NCBI RefSeq assembly: GCF_000485595.1
Contig: NW_014577101.1
Location: 280,295-310,275 of the forward strand
Direction of reading: 5' to 3'
Source: Priapulus caudatus
Lineage: Eukaryota; Priapulida; Priapulimorpha; Priapulimorphida; Priapulidae
DNA: 29,981 bases
The notes beneath the pieces were generated by a model that searched no databases, was not told the origin of the DNA, and worked only from the letters and a program-made list of their open reading frames with translations. Shown here piece after piece: positions 11,516 to 21,498 of the stretch. Made by a program: the position numbers and the translations under genes. Positions within the stretch are counted from its first letter, which is position 1. Each line of letters begins with the position of its first letter.

Positions 11516-12102
11516 TGCCCTATACAAATCCGATGAATGTAATACGTGAGCAGTTCAAAGCCTACGCAAAACCCAGACGTTCTCAGAGATCAAGGCACTA
11601 GATGCAGACGAGTGAAAACAGAATTTCAGACAGGCAGTCGCGCCATTCGATGCCCGCTCTCTGTACCCACGACTCCAGCATGCACAGTAGATAAACAAAA
11701 GTCACATCCGCGCACGCCTTCCCCAACATCGACGAACCGCGATGAGTAGACATTGTACTTCACTTACAAAACTTACAGCGGCGCGAGAAACTACTCTTTA
11801 TGAAAGCAAATTCGATATTTTCCAAGTACAGAGCATGGCGTGCACGCGAGTGTTACTTCACGTGCGCCTTCGCAGACCCGCTCACAATTTCAAACGCTGG
11901 CCGAAATAACGCGCGGCTGCCATCTTTTTCAGGTCCGTTGTTAGATTGTTCGTCTATGTTTATCACGGTAGTCGTGCCCTGACCGGCAATGCGCGTTCGT
12001 TCGCCGTCTACCTTTGCATGAAACATCGCGCAGTGACGTAAGCAGGTTTTAGCCAAGATTCGAAATGATCTGTCGGATTTCGTCGGTGGTTCACGTATTA
12101 CA

Positions 12103-12104
<2 letters not shown>
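11516..12104. other. Gene-less stretch
   Basis: Short ORFs on both strands have no recognisable domain. I see no RNA gene or clear repeat before the TG tract begins. Confidence 0.45.
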
Positions 12105-12149
<45 letters not shown>

Positions 12150-12350
12150 GTGTGTCTGTGTGTGTGTGTGCGTGGTGTGTGTGTGCGCGCGCGTGTGGTG
12201 TGTCTGTGTGTGTGTATGCGTGTGGTGTGTGTATGCGTGAGCGTGAGTGTAAGTGTAGGCCTATATGCATGCGTGCATGCGTGTGTTTATGCGAGCGTGC
12301 GTGCGTGCGTGCGTATGTGTGTATGTGTGCGTATGTGCGTGCTCGTGTAA
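12105..12350. repeat. TG microsatellite decaying into GTGC/GTAT repeats
   Basis: About 40 bases of pure (TG)n, then interrupted TG with CGCGCG, then GCATGCGTGC and GTGCGTGCGT units to about 12345. Strongly alternating purine-pyrimidine. ORFs through it encode Cys/Val and are artefacts. Confidence 0.9.
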
Positions 12351-12774
12351 TCGTTTAGAACATGCATGCCCATGTGTACGATTAATTATTTTATTCTAGT
12401 ACTCTTATTTCTATTGCCTTCGATCAAGTCATTCGCCCTACGGTCTATATTTAACATTCGCCACTGTGCTACCCACTACAACCCATTCTCCCAGTACAAG
12501 CCGACAGAGCTCTCACTCTACTGCTCCCGACCGACAGTGGCGCTGCGGTCGCCCTCAAGAACGGTACTAGTTCGGGCAAAGGAAATTGCTCGCCCGATGT
12601 GCAGCGAACACATCCTTTGCTACAGAGCCTAAAATAATATTTGTGATGTTAAGCAGCGGCGATACAAAGGCAAGTTAAGCATTTCGAAACTGTTTTCGAG
12701 TCCCGGCGTTCTCTATTCACCAGGAGGATTTCACTGTTGGCTACAACGTGAAAAGTCTGTTGACACAACACGTA

Positions 12775-13296
12775 TCAGTGCAAATAGGCAAAGAAAAGCA
12801 TGTACAAGCAAGCGAGCAGGCCACCCGTAGACCGCCGCATAGCTGGCGTGCCTGCAGCGAGATTCCGAGCCGAAATCGGGGGTATCGATGTAGACGATGG
12901 CGTTTCCCACCGCCGCGCGACTGACTTCTGAGTGACGGTTGACAAACATATCAACACGAGGATGTGTGAACGCGGCTGGGCTCCGACGGCACGCATTATT
13001 CGCTCAGCCGCCATCGCGGCGTCACGATTTTTTTCCTCCCACCGTCTAAATGCCCGCGCTTTGTAACGCGTATGTTTTTCGTCATAATAGCCGGCGAGCG
13101 GGAAGAAGCAAAGCGATGATGATTCTCCGATGTCTTCATTCATCCGTATGGAGGCGAGAGGCCCCGCGCTCTTGTATGCTAGCAATCTGCGGTCGGTTGT
13201 CAGAAACGAAATGAGCCCTAGCGTTATTCTTAACGTTAACAATTTTTTTTTCGCAGACCGTAAACAGAATTTCGTTTCGGAATCTGACGAGGACAT
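12775..13296 (-). CDS. Unidentified 173-aa ORF (doubtful)
   Basis: The longest open frame in the window outside HPDL that is not a simple repeat. It starts MSSSDSETKFCLRSAKKK and has a charged middle (GYYDEKHTRYKARAFRRWEE, then KNRDAAMAAERIMRAVGAQ) that could be helical. The end (GGLLACLYMLFFAYLH) is hydrophobic. I recognise no family. The AKKK stretch comes from a run of T on the plus strand that also forms a good splice acceptor for a plus-strand exon (13257-13303), so at most one reading is right. It could be a first exon, a decayed transposon fragment or chance. Confidence 0.2.
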   Translation of the reverse strand: MSSSDSETKFCLRSAKKKLLTLRITLGLISFLTTDRRLLAYKSAGPLASIRMNEDIGESSSLCFFPLAGYYDEKHTRYKARAFRRWEEKNRDAAMAAERIMRAVGAQPRSHILVLICLSTVTQKSVARRWETPSSTSIPPISARNLAAGTPAMRRSTGGLLACLYMLFFAYLH

Positions 13297-13303
13297 TTGC
13301 TAG

Positions 13304-14107
13304 GATTTTTCATTCCCGTAACTTCACGATCTGTTTGTTAACGGTCTACATGAATATTAAGACTAACGCTGAGACTTATTTCGTTGCTGACAACGCGCGC
13401 GCCCCTGGTCAGCCATCGAACAGTGTTTTCGAAACAGCGCAATAGCGTCGCGGCGAATGCATTGCAAAATGGGAAGAAGCTCAAAAACGCACGTTAACCC
13501 TACCCCTCGGCGCCCTGGCTTGCATCTTAACACATGCTTCTATTTGTCGCTGCGTTTTTGTCTGATTTCACATGCAGTTATTTGTTTATTGTTGTTAAAG
13601 ATGATAACACTAAGTAAACATAAACTAAACTAGTCATGCAAACGGGAAATATGGGCGAGAACCAATCACGTTCTGTAATAATTGACGATCCTACGAAGGA
13701 AGGTGCTCCATTAGAAGCATGTACGTTACATTATATGATTACATAATTAATACAAGTGCCGCGGAGCGACAGCGCTCATCTAACGTCTACTGCGGTGACT
13801 CTGTGGTGGAGTGGTGGGATTCTAGTAAACCCTGTTAGTCCCAAATGTGTTCACATACACGCCGAAACAGTGGAAGGAACAGGGATGGTATCAGGAACCT
13901 TCTCAAAGGAATGTTTGTTGGGATCGTTATGAAAGTTGCCACGAGATGGCGCGTACGTTTAAGTGTCTTCAGATTAAAGATGGAAGCTCCCATCGTTCGT
14001 AGTAGCAACAACTATTTGCAAGACAGAATAGGTAAGCACTCATCCATTTACCTACGCAAGCCTACAGGCTGAAATAGAGAGCTGCCACCTGTAACTAATT
14101 AATGCAG
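13304..14107. other. Gene-less stretch before the giant inverted repeat
   Basis: No gene, RNA or repeat recognised. Moderately AT-rich unique-looking sequence. Confidence 0.45.
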
Positions 14108-14526
14108 GCAAAAACTACACAGTACCACCACCACATGCACTGGCAGTGGCATACGTTTATGGCAGGTCGATGGTGGGACCATAAATGGTATTTAGTGACA
14201 GTTCACCATATTCGAATTAAATCGTCTATCATACATATTCTATTTAGTGATAGACCCCCCCCCCCCCGTCCTCATTAAACAACAATCAGATACAAACTTA
14301 TTTTTTCTCCCAGCCAATCAACAGGCAAATGAATTACATATGACCAAACTAAAATGATTAATGATAGCACACTAAATCCATCTTAGTGTCTGTCCATTAA
14401 TATCCCCTTGCTACCTGGAATCCAGAGCCAACGTACAAAGATCCGCTGGGCGGCGCCAGCCTACTTTATCCGTACAAACATCGCTCCACCACGTACTGGT
14501 ATCGGCAACACGATCTCACGTGCAGA

Positions 14527-15680
14527 AGTGTGAAGCATGGAGTGAGTGGTGGACGAAGGAAGGGGCAGAAGCTGTCGAAACAGGAAGGGATAAAGCTGTG
14601 AAGAATGAAGAAGGAAAGGGAGACAGGTGGTGGAGAAGGAGGAGGAGAAGCGGTGAGAAGGCAGGAGGGGAACTGTGGAGAAGCAGGAAGGGGAGAATGG
14701 GAAGATCAGTGGTGGAGACAGGAGAGCGGCAGAAGGGTAAGGTGGTGGAGGAAGGAGGAGGGGGAGAAACGTGGGAGACAGAGGAAGGGTAGAAGGTGAA
14801 CATGGTGGAGAAGGCGGAGCGGAGAACTGGTAGAGAAGCAGGCAAGGGGAAAAGGAATAAGTGTGGCAAGGAGGCAGGGGAGAAGCCTGTGGAGAATGAG
14901 AAGGAGCAAGGGAGAGCTTGGTGAGAGGAGGGCAGAAGAGACAGAAGCAACGGCAGAAGGTGTGAATGGAGGAGGTGAGAAGCTGGTGGAGGCGGACAGG
15001 TACAGGAGGGAGCGAAGGAGAGCTGGTGGAGGAGGAGGGGCAGCAGGAGAAGAGTGGTGGAGGCCAAGGAAGGAGGGAAAGGAGAAGGTGTGGAGAAGTC
15101 ATGAGGGGAAAGGAGAAGGTGTGGCGAAGAGGAGGGAGCAAGCTGGTGGAGAGGAGGGGGAGAAGGTGTGGAGGAGGAGAAGAGAATGTGGTGGAGGAGG
15201 GAGAAACTGTGAGAAGAGTAGAAGCCTGTGGAGACGGAGAATGGGTGAAAGGAGCTGGTGGAAAAGAGGAGGGGAGCGAGAGAGCAAGGAAGAAGGGGAG
15301 AAGGAGCACTGGGTGGAGGAGAGGGGAGAAGAGCAAGTTGGTAGGAGAGGAGAAGCCTGGTGGCTAGGAGAAAGGGAGAAGGAGAAGGTGGTGCAGGGGC
15401 AGAAGCTGGTGAGTAAGAGGGAGAAGAGCTGTGGGAAGGGGGGAGAAGGAGAACTGGGTCGCAGAGGAGGGGAGAAGCTGGTGGATCAAGGAGAAGGGAG
15501 AAGGAGGGGAGAAGGCAGGAAGCGAGAGAAGGAGGGAGAGCAAGCAGCGGTGAGGAGAGGGGGAGAAGCTGTGAGAATGAGGACAGGTGAGAAGTAGAAG
15601 TGTGAGAAAGGAGCAAGGGGCAGAAGCTGGTGAAGAAGAGGAGGGAGAAGAGAGCAAGGTGGTGGGAAGAGGAGAGGGAG
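14527..15680. repeat. Purine-rich minisatellite (left inner arm)
   Basis: Over a kilobase of almost pure G/A on the plus strand, built from a variable ~26-bp unit near GGAGAAGCTGGTGGAGAAGG with GGAGG extensions. Pyrimidines occur mostly at the fixed CTGGTGG position. Long Ser/Pro/Leu ORFs on the minus strand (14461-15336 and 14516-15616) exist only because CT-rich sequence contains no stop codons. Confidence 0.9.
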
Positions 15681-15764
15681 AATCCTTATTACCATCCAGG
15701 GAGTGGGTAATACCATTCAAGCCTCAGCGTGTATGCGTGACGTCTGTGCATATCGCCCTTTCTG

Positions 15765-17225
15765 CCTTCTCCACCCATGCTCTCCCTTCTCGCCTCCTCA
15801 CCAGCCAGCCTCCCTTCTCCCCCTCCTTCTCCCCTTCCTCCTTTCTCCAGCCACTTCTGCCCCTCCCCTTCTCCACCAGACTTCTCGCCTTCTCCCTCCT
15901 CCTCCACCAGCTCCCTTCTCCCCCTCCTCCCCTTCCTCCTTCTCTCCACTAGCTTTTCCCCCTCCTCCTTTTCCACCACTTTTCTCCTCTCCCCCTCCTC
16001 CTTTCCACCACCTTCTCCTTCTCCCCTCCTCCACCAGCTCCCTTCCTCCCCCCTTCTCACTCCACCCAGCTTCTCCCCTCCTCGCTTCACCACCTTCTCT
16101 ATTCTTGCCACCTTCTCTTTCGTGCCACCACTTCTCCGCTCCCTCCTCCTTCTCCACCAGCTTCTGTCTCTTTTCCCCCTTCCTCCTTCTCCAGCCAGCT
16201 TCTCCCCTCCTCCTTCAGCCACCCTTTCTCCCTTCCTCACCTCCTCATTCTTCCACCAGCTCTCCCGCCTCCTCCTTCTTCCACCCAGCTTCTCCCCTTC
16301 TCCCGCTTCATCATTCTCCCCCAGCTTTCTCCCCCTCCTGCCTTCTCCAACCACCATACTCCTTCTCCCGCCTCCTCCTCTCCCACCACGCTCTCCCTTC
16401 TCCCCTTCCTCATTCCCATCGCAGCTTCCCCCTCCTCTCCTTCTCCCACCAGCTTCTCCCTCCCCTTCCCTACGCAGCTTCTGCCTTCTCAACACTTCTC
16501 CTTCTGCCACCAGCCTCTCGCCCTCCTCCTTCCACCCACCTTCTCCCTTCTCACCCTTCCTCCTTCTCTACACCACTTCTACCCTCCTGCTCATCACCAT
16601 TCTTCTCCTTCTCCCGCTTCACTCCCTTCTCCACCAGCTTCTCCCCTGCCTCCTTCTCCACACACCCTTTACCCCTCCTCTTCTCCCCTTCCTCATTCTC
16701 CCACCAGCTTCTCCCCTCCTCCTTCTCCACCTAAGCTTCTCCTCCTCCTTCTCACACCGAGCTTCTCCTTGTCTCCCTTCTCCTCTCCACCAGCTTCTCC
16801 CCTCCTCCTTCACACACCTTCTCCCTTCCTCCCCTTCTCCTCTTTCCACAGCTTTCCTCCCCCTCCTCCTTTCATCACCTCTCCCTCTCCTTCCTCCTTC
16901 TCTCAACAGCAGCTTCTCTCGCTCCTCCTTCTCCAGCCAGCTCTCCCTTCGTCCTCCCTTCATTCATTCTCCACCAGCATTCTCCCGCTCCTCCTTCCTC
17001 CACCGACCTTCTCCCTCTCTCCTCCTGCCTTCTCCACCACCATTCTCCCTTCTCCCTTCCTCATTCTCACACCAGCTTCTCCCCCTCCTCCTTCTCCACC
17101 AGCTTCTTCACCTCCTCCTGTCTCCACCCACCGTTCTCTCCTTCTCCCTTCCTCATTTCTCCACCTAGCTTCTCGCCTTCCTGCTTACTCGACCAGCTTT
17201 CTCCCTCTCCTTTCTCCAGCTACCT
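15765..17225. repeat. Pyrimidine-rich minisatellite (right inner arm)
   Basis: Reverse-complement counterpart of the left inner arm: C/T-rich with the recurrent unit CTCCACCAGCTTCTCCCCTC followed by CTCCTT. It is about 300 bases longer than the left tract. The 343- and 463-codon plus-strand ORFs are stop-free low complexity, not genes. Confidence 0.9.
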
Positions 17226-17635
17226 CACCATCCATGCTTCACACTTCATGCACGGTGAGATCGTGTCTGCGATCTCAGTACGGTGTGGGGATTTTGTACG
17301 GAAGGTAGCTGGCGGCCCGCGCCAGCGGATCTTTGTAACACGTTGCTCCTGATTGGTAGGCAACGGGGAATTTAATGACAGACACTAATCGATTTTAGTG
17401 TCTATCTTAAATCATTTATGTTTGTCAATAATTCCACTGCATTGAATTGGCTGCAGAAAAAATAATTGTATGCCGATTGGTTTATTTAATGACTATCAGC
17501 TCAATCAGAGATATATGAAATCAGACCATTCATTCGAGATATGGTGACGTCAGCAGATGATATCCATTTAATGTCCCCCCTCGCCTGCCATATAACGTTT
17601 ACATGACACACACGTGACAGTACAGAATGCCACAG

Positions 17636-18514
17636 AAAATTATACGATTTAGGAGCATAAACCTTCTGCAATCCAAATTTGCTTTTGAAATTTCACTGGG
17701 ACATTGTACAGCTCATATCATCCAGGCAATGTAAGATTCTACCATACAAAACCCGCAGTCACAATTTATTTCTAAGCAGTCAAAACAAATCCATGTAACC
17801 CGTTCCTCTTGAGGGTTAAACAGGTATTCCGACACTTACTCTTCGGCATGTCAGCAGAAAGTACAGTTATGGTCGCTTTCAATACAACAGCCATAACAAA
17901 TCTAGGTCCGCACCGCTGAAACAAAACAGTTTTGTCAATCGCTCCGTCAGACCATGTCCTCAGAAAATGTTCCTAAAATCTTGCCCTGTGCCGCCATTGA
18001 CCTTTGACCTGCGCACCTCTCCAATTTCCGGCACAGTGATGGCTTTTTCCTACGCCATGATCTATAACACGCGACTATCACAAGCCTAGTCCATGCCCGT
18101 TTAGCTTTGTGCCGCAATCTGCATTTCCTCCCTATACCTTAAAAAAGTTAAGGAGGGAATGTTCCCCCTTCTTTTTTACACCTCTTGACCTTTGCACTCT
18201 TTGACCCCCACTTCGACAATCGCAACATCGTTATTGGATAAACCGCCTCCACGTCCGCCGAAGATCGTGAACCGTCACGGTCGAGCGGGTAAGCATTGTG
18301 CCCAACTGTTGACGGACGGATCGATCGCACGGACGATCATGCGATTCTACAAGCTGCACCTGACTACGTCAGATGAGCTAATAATAATTAACTAGAAAGG
18401 GCAGTTGTCACCAACTACATGTATCCCCCGTGATCTAGTATGAATGAAATATCTCTGTAAGGACGTAGAAGGTAGGTAAAGTTAAATATTAAAATTACAA
18501 AGACAAAGGTTTGT
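17636..18514. other. Gene-less stretch between fold-back and tandem array
   Basis: Ordinary-composition sequence without recognisable genes. A perfect DR1 nuclear-receptor site lies at 17998-18010 and a weaker one at 18186-18198. The small ORFs at 18148-18395 have no recognised homology. Confidence 0.45.
17998..18010 (-). promoter_or_regulatory. DR1-type nuclear receptor site
   Basis: TGACCT-T-TGACCT on the plus strand, i.e. two exact AGGTCA half-sites in direct repeat with one spacer base on the minus strand. This is the classical RXR/HNF4/COUP-type element. Without an adjacent promoter its use is unknown. A second, imperfect DR1 (TGACCT-T-TGCACT) is at 18186-18198. Confidence 0.4.
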
Positions 18515-19756
18515 TACACAACTCACCTGCCTGAGATGTGCAAGTATGTTAAAATTGGTTGTCTTAAGGGTTTTGGTATGCGACACACCTCCCCAAGATG
18601 TGTAAGTATACGAAGTTTGCTCGCGCTAGGTCAATTAGGGGCCGAGTTATAGAGCAGAAGGGAAATATGATCAAGGTCAAGGTAAAGGTCAATTAAAGGT
18701 TGCAGTGATCTGGTTTCGGTACGCGACACACCTTCTCCCCAAGATGTGTAAGTATACCAAGTTTGGTCGCACTAGGTCAATTAGGCGCCGAGTTATAGAG
18801 CGGAAGGGAAATATGATCAAGGTCAAGGTCAAATAAAAGCCGTAGTGACTTGGTTTTGGTACGCGGCACACATTCTCCCCAAGATGTGTAAGTATACCAA
18901 GTTTGGTCGCGCTAGGTCAATTAGGGGCCGAGTTATAGAGCGGAAGGTAAATATGATCAAGGTCAAGGTCAAGGTCAAATAAAGGTCGCAGTGACCTGGT
19001 TTTGGTACGTGACACACCTTCTCCCCAAGATGTGTAAGTATACCAAGTTTGGTAGCGCTAGGTCAATTAGGGGCCGAGTTATAGAGCGGAAGAATCTCCC
19101 CAAGATGTGTAAGTATACCAAGTTTGGTAGCGCTAGGTCAATTAGGGGCCGAGTTATAGAGCGGAAGAAAAATATGATAAAGATCAAGGTAAAGGTCAAA
19201 TAAAGGTCGTAGTGACCTGGTTTTGGTACGCTGCGCACCTTCTCCCCAAGATGTGTAAGTATATCAAGTTTGGTAGCGCTAAGTCAATTAGGGGCCGAGT
19301 TATAGAGCGGAAGGTAAATATGATCAAGGTCAAGGTCAAGGTCAAATAAAGGTCGCAGTGACCTGATTTTGGTACCTGACACACCTTCTCCCCAAGATGT
19401 GTAAGTATACCAAGTTTGGTAGCGCTAGGTCAATGAGGGGCAGAGTTATAGAGCAGAAGGAAAATATGATCAAGGTCAAGGTAAAGGTCAAATAAAGGTC
19501 GTAGTGACCTGGTTTTGGTACGCTGCACACCTTCTCCCCAAGATGTGTAAGTATATCAAGTTTGGTAGCGCTAGGTCAATTAAGGGCCGAGTTATAGAGC
19601 GGAAGGAAAATATGATCAAGGTCAAGGTAAAAGTCAAATAAAGGTCGCAGTGACCTGGTTTTGGTACGCTGCCCACCTTCTCCCCAAGATGTGTAAGTAG
19701 ACCAAGTTTGGTAGCGCTAGGTCAATTAGGGGTCGAGTTATAGAGCGGAAGGGAAA
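18515..19756 (+). repeat. 146-bp tandem repeat array, about 8.5 units
   Basis: The anchor AAGATGTGTAAGTA starts at 18595, 18741, 18881, 19027, 19102, 19248, 19394, 19540 and 19686. The spacings are therefore 146, 140, 146, 75, 146, 146, 146 and 146. A decayed partial unit precedes the first. Each unit holds CCAAGTTTGG, CTAGGTCAATTAGGGGC, GAGTTATAGAGCGGAAG and a run of AAGGTCAAGGTCA. Overlapping ~62-codon minus-strand ORFs recur every 146 bases because 146 is not a multiple of three; they are not genes. From memory, similar AAGGTCA-rich units are common in marine invertebrate intergenic DNA, but this was not checked. Confidence 0.93.
18983..19656. promoter_or_regulatory. Five repeat-borne ERE-like palindromes with adjacent AGGTCA half-sites
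   Basis: AGGTCGCAGTGACCT or AGGTCGTAGTGACCT occurs at 18983-18997, 19204-19218, 19350-19364, 19496-19510 and 19642-19656. Each differs by one base from the estrogen-response palindrome AGGTCAnnnTGACCT. Just upstream, most units carry one to three overlapping TCAAGGTCA motifs, the extended half-site bound by NR5A (FTZ-F1/SF-1) and ERR receptors. The sequence match is direct; any receptor binding is inference. Confidence 0.5.
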
Positions 19757-19802
19757 TTCTCTGGGGCGGACCGAGCGGCGGCTGTACAGACATGAAACCA
19801 TA

Positions 19803-19833
19803 GTATCCCCGCCGACTTCATCGCGGGGGATAC
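19803..19833. repeat. GC-rich hairpin following the 146-bp array
   Basis: GTATCCCCGC (19803-19812) pairs with GCGGGGGATAC (19823-19833) across a 10-base loop, with one bulged G. It lies about 50 bp after the last array unit. It may mark the end of the same repetitive element. Confidence 0.65.
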
Positions 19834-19894
19834 AATTAACATAACATGATCTTATTATTATTATAAATATGGTGGTATGTTATCAATTCATAGC

Positions 19895-20052
19895 AATCGA
19901 GGGGTGAGAGGTAGAGATGAGAAGAGATGAGAGATCAAGGAGATGCGAGAGAAACGGAGAAAGAGAGGGGGGCAAGAGCGAAACAGAGACTGCGCTTTGG
20001 GAAGGAACAGCAAGCAGGCGAGAAAAGCTATAGAGAGAGAGAGAGGAGGTTG
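19895..20052. repeat. GA-rich low-complexity sequence
   Basis: Purine-rich plus strand with GAGAT, GAGAG and AGAGG runs, including (AG)n at about 20031-20048. No gene. Confidence 0.7.
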
Positions 20053-20060
20053 GTAGACAC

Positions 20061-21186
20061 GCGAGCAACAGTTACTTACTCATCGGCGTACGTTGTATAT
20101 CTTCCGTTCGCCCGCTCAGAACAGCATGTCTAGCAGATGCGTGCAAGTTGCAAAGCAACCTATGATTAATTAGCTACCCGTAGTGATGTAGGTGCGCAGT
20201 ATTATTAGTATGTCTAGACACAAAACAACACAGCACACGTTCACACGCACACACGTTCGCACGCACACACAAACGTCGGCACGTAACTATACATACAAAC
20301 ACGCTCGGACGAGCACGCATTTCCACAGGAACGAATGGAATAGAGGGAATTTTTTTATAAGTTGCACCGTAACCGCATACTGTTACACTATCGACAATAT
20401 TGATTTACGAACAATTAGCAAAGCTCATCGCTTACTTTGTCATGTTACCCAAAAATGATCTTGCATGAGAAGTGTTAAGCTCTGGCTGAGAATTGGGCCA
20501 ACAACAGCAAACTTGTCTAAAACAACACATCATTTAGGTCATTTCCAGCAAGGAAGACCAACTTGCAGTATTGTGCATTTACTACAAAGAGAAAGTGAAC
20601 AAAGGGGAACCAAACAAAAGGCACATTCAGGGAATGTAACATGACTTCTACACATGCATGTAAGAAAAGATCTAAAGATGGGAAACGTGTGGTGAAGAAC
20701 CATTTTACATTTAGCAAACGAGCACAACACAAGGATCATATAAAATATAATTAACATTGTCATCAAAACAGTCACGGATAATGGTATAAAGTGTAATCTG
20801 CTTGAACTTCTATTATTGTTTGCTGAGCAGTTGGAATGTTTGAATCATATATCCAGAATTTTATGAGAATTTGCAATGTGTCGATCCACATACCACTTAA
20901 TCGTATACTATTTATGTGCAGGGTTCTATTATCGTATCACACTGATATTTATCAACCTATAGAAGAATTCCAGGGGAATACATCTGCATCTATGTGTATA
21001 GGCAAGTGGTATGAATGGTTAATATATAATAATCAGAAACTAGGTGAAAAAATTGTGTAATCGAGAAAAATTAGTGCATATTTAGAAGTGTGGAAACATC
21101 AAAACAAGATAATTGAACATCATGTCAATACTACAATTGAAACAATAGAATTTTTATATTTTTATATATGTAGATAAATACAACAC
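20061..21186. other. Gene-less stretch downstream of HPDL
   Basis: Includes an AC/ACGC-rich patch at about 20220-20310. The ORFs at 20192, 20539 and 20836 show no recognisable family. This is the 3' flank of the minus-strand HPDL gene. Confidence 0.45.
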
Positions 21187-21192
21187 TTTATT
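21187..21192 (-). terminator. Poly(A) signal of HPDL
   Basis: AATAAA on the minus strand (TTTATT on plus), about 155 bases after the HPDL stop codon. The position is right for cleavage shortly downstream, which would give a short 3' UTR. Confidence 0.6.
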
Positions 21193-21344
21193 TCTGCCAC
21201 AATGCCTCCCATTGCTTTAGCATGTCATAAATAACTTTTGCCAACCACCGGGTTAAAACCCTCTTAACAAATAAGCTAAAGTTAACTATAACACCTAGAT
21301 TCTACATAACAACTGAGATTGCAAAGCCTACTTTAACAGCAATA

Positions 21345-21498
21345 TCATGCCTGACTTTTACGTAGAAATGCCTGAACAGACCGCCAGAGGGCAGTAATGT
21401 TTCCGGCTCCAAATCCGCTAGCTCCACATCTCTGAATGACCTCAAGAAAGAAGGTATCACTATCGAACAGTGGCTTGGTAAACACCTGCATCAAGTAC
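21345..21498 (-). CDS. HPDL: HPDL exon 5 with stop codon
   Basis: Residues 421-471 and TGA. Acceptor GTTTTAG|GTACTT. Contains [11 protein letters not shown], the third iron ligand Glu440 in TFFLEVIQR, and the C-terminal helix [17 protein letters not shown]. Confidence 0.92.

Larger units (their letters stand above)
14108..17635. mobile_element. Giant imperfect inverted repeat (fold-back structure)
   Basis: Left arm about 14108-15680, right arm about 15765-17635, separated by about 84 bases of unique sequence. Outer arm parts (~410-420 bp each) are non-repetitive and pair as reverse complements. Left-strand landmarks are TTTATGGCAGG, ACCATATTCGAAT, TTATTTTTTCTCCCAGCCAAT, TTAGTGTCTGTC, ACAAAGATCCGCTGG, ACACGATCTCAC and AAGTGTGAAGCATGGA. 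Each has its reverse complement, in mirrored order, at 17240-17600. Inner parts are GA-rich (left) and CT-rich (right) minisatellites. Long TIRs containing tandem repeats are the hallmark of Foldback-type transposons. Arms are only roughly 70-80% alike, with many indels, which also fits a fold-back sequencing chimera. No target-site duplication was found. Confidence 0.8.

Noticed and set aside
14461-15616. Minus-strand ORFs of 291 and 366 codons, plus-strand Glu/Gly/Arg ORFs
   Set aside because: Same cause as above in the purine-rich arm of the inverted repeat: low-complexity, multi-frame openness.
15703-17168. Plus-strand Ser/Pro/Leu ORFs of 343 and 463 codons
   Set aside because: They lie wholly in a C/T minisatellite, where stop codons cannot form on that strand. 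There is no domain or splice context, and several frames are open at once.
14108-17635. PacBio hairpin-adapter read-through as the cause of the fold-back centre
   Set aside because: The central 84 bases do not contain the SMRTbell adapter pattern as I remember it. A strand-switch artefact without adapter remains possible and is kept as a finding.
18689-19676. Series of ~62-aa minus-strand ORFs sharing LILYLTLTL / DLALPNLVYLHILGR-like text
   Set aside because: They recur every 146 bases with the tandem repeat, whose length is not a multiple of three, so they cannot form one continuous protein. They are a by-product of the array.
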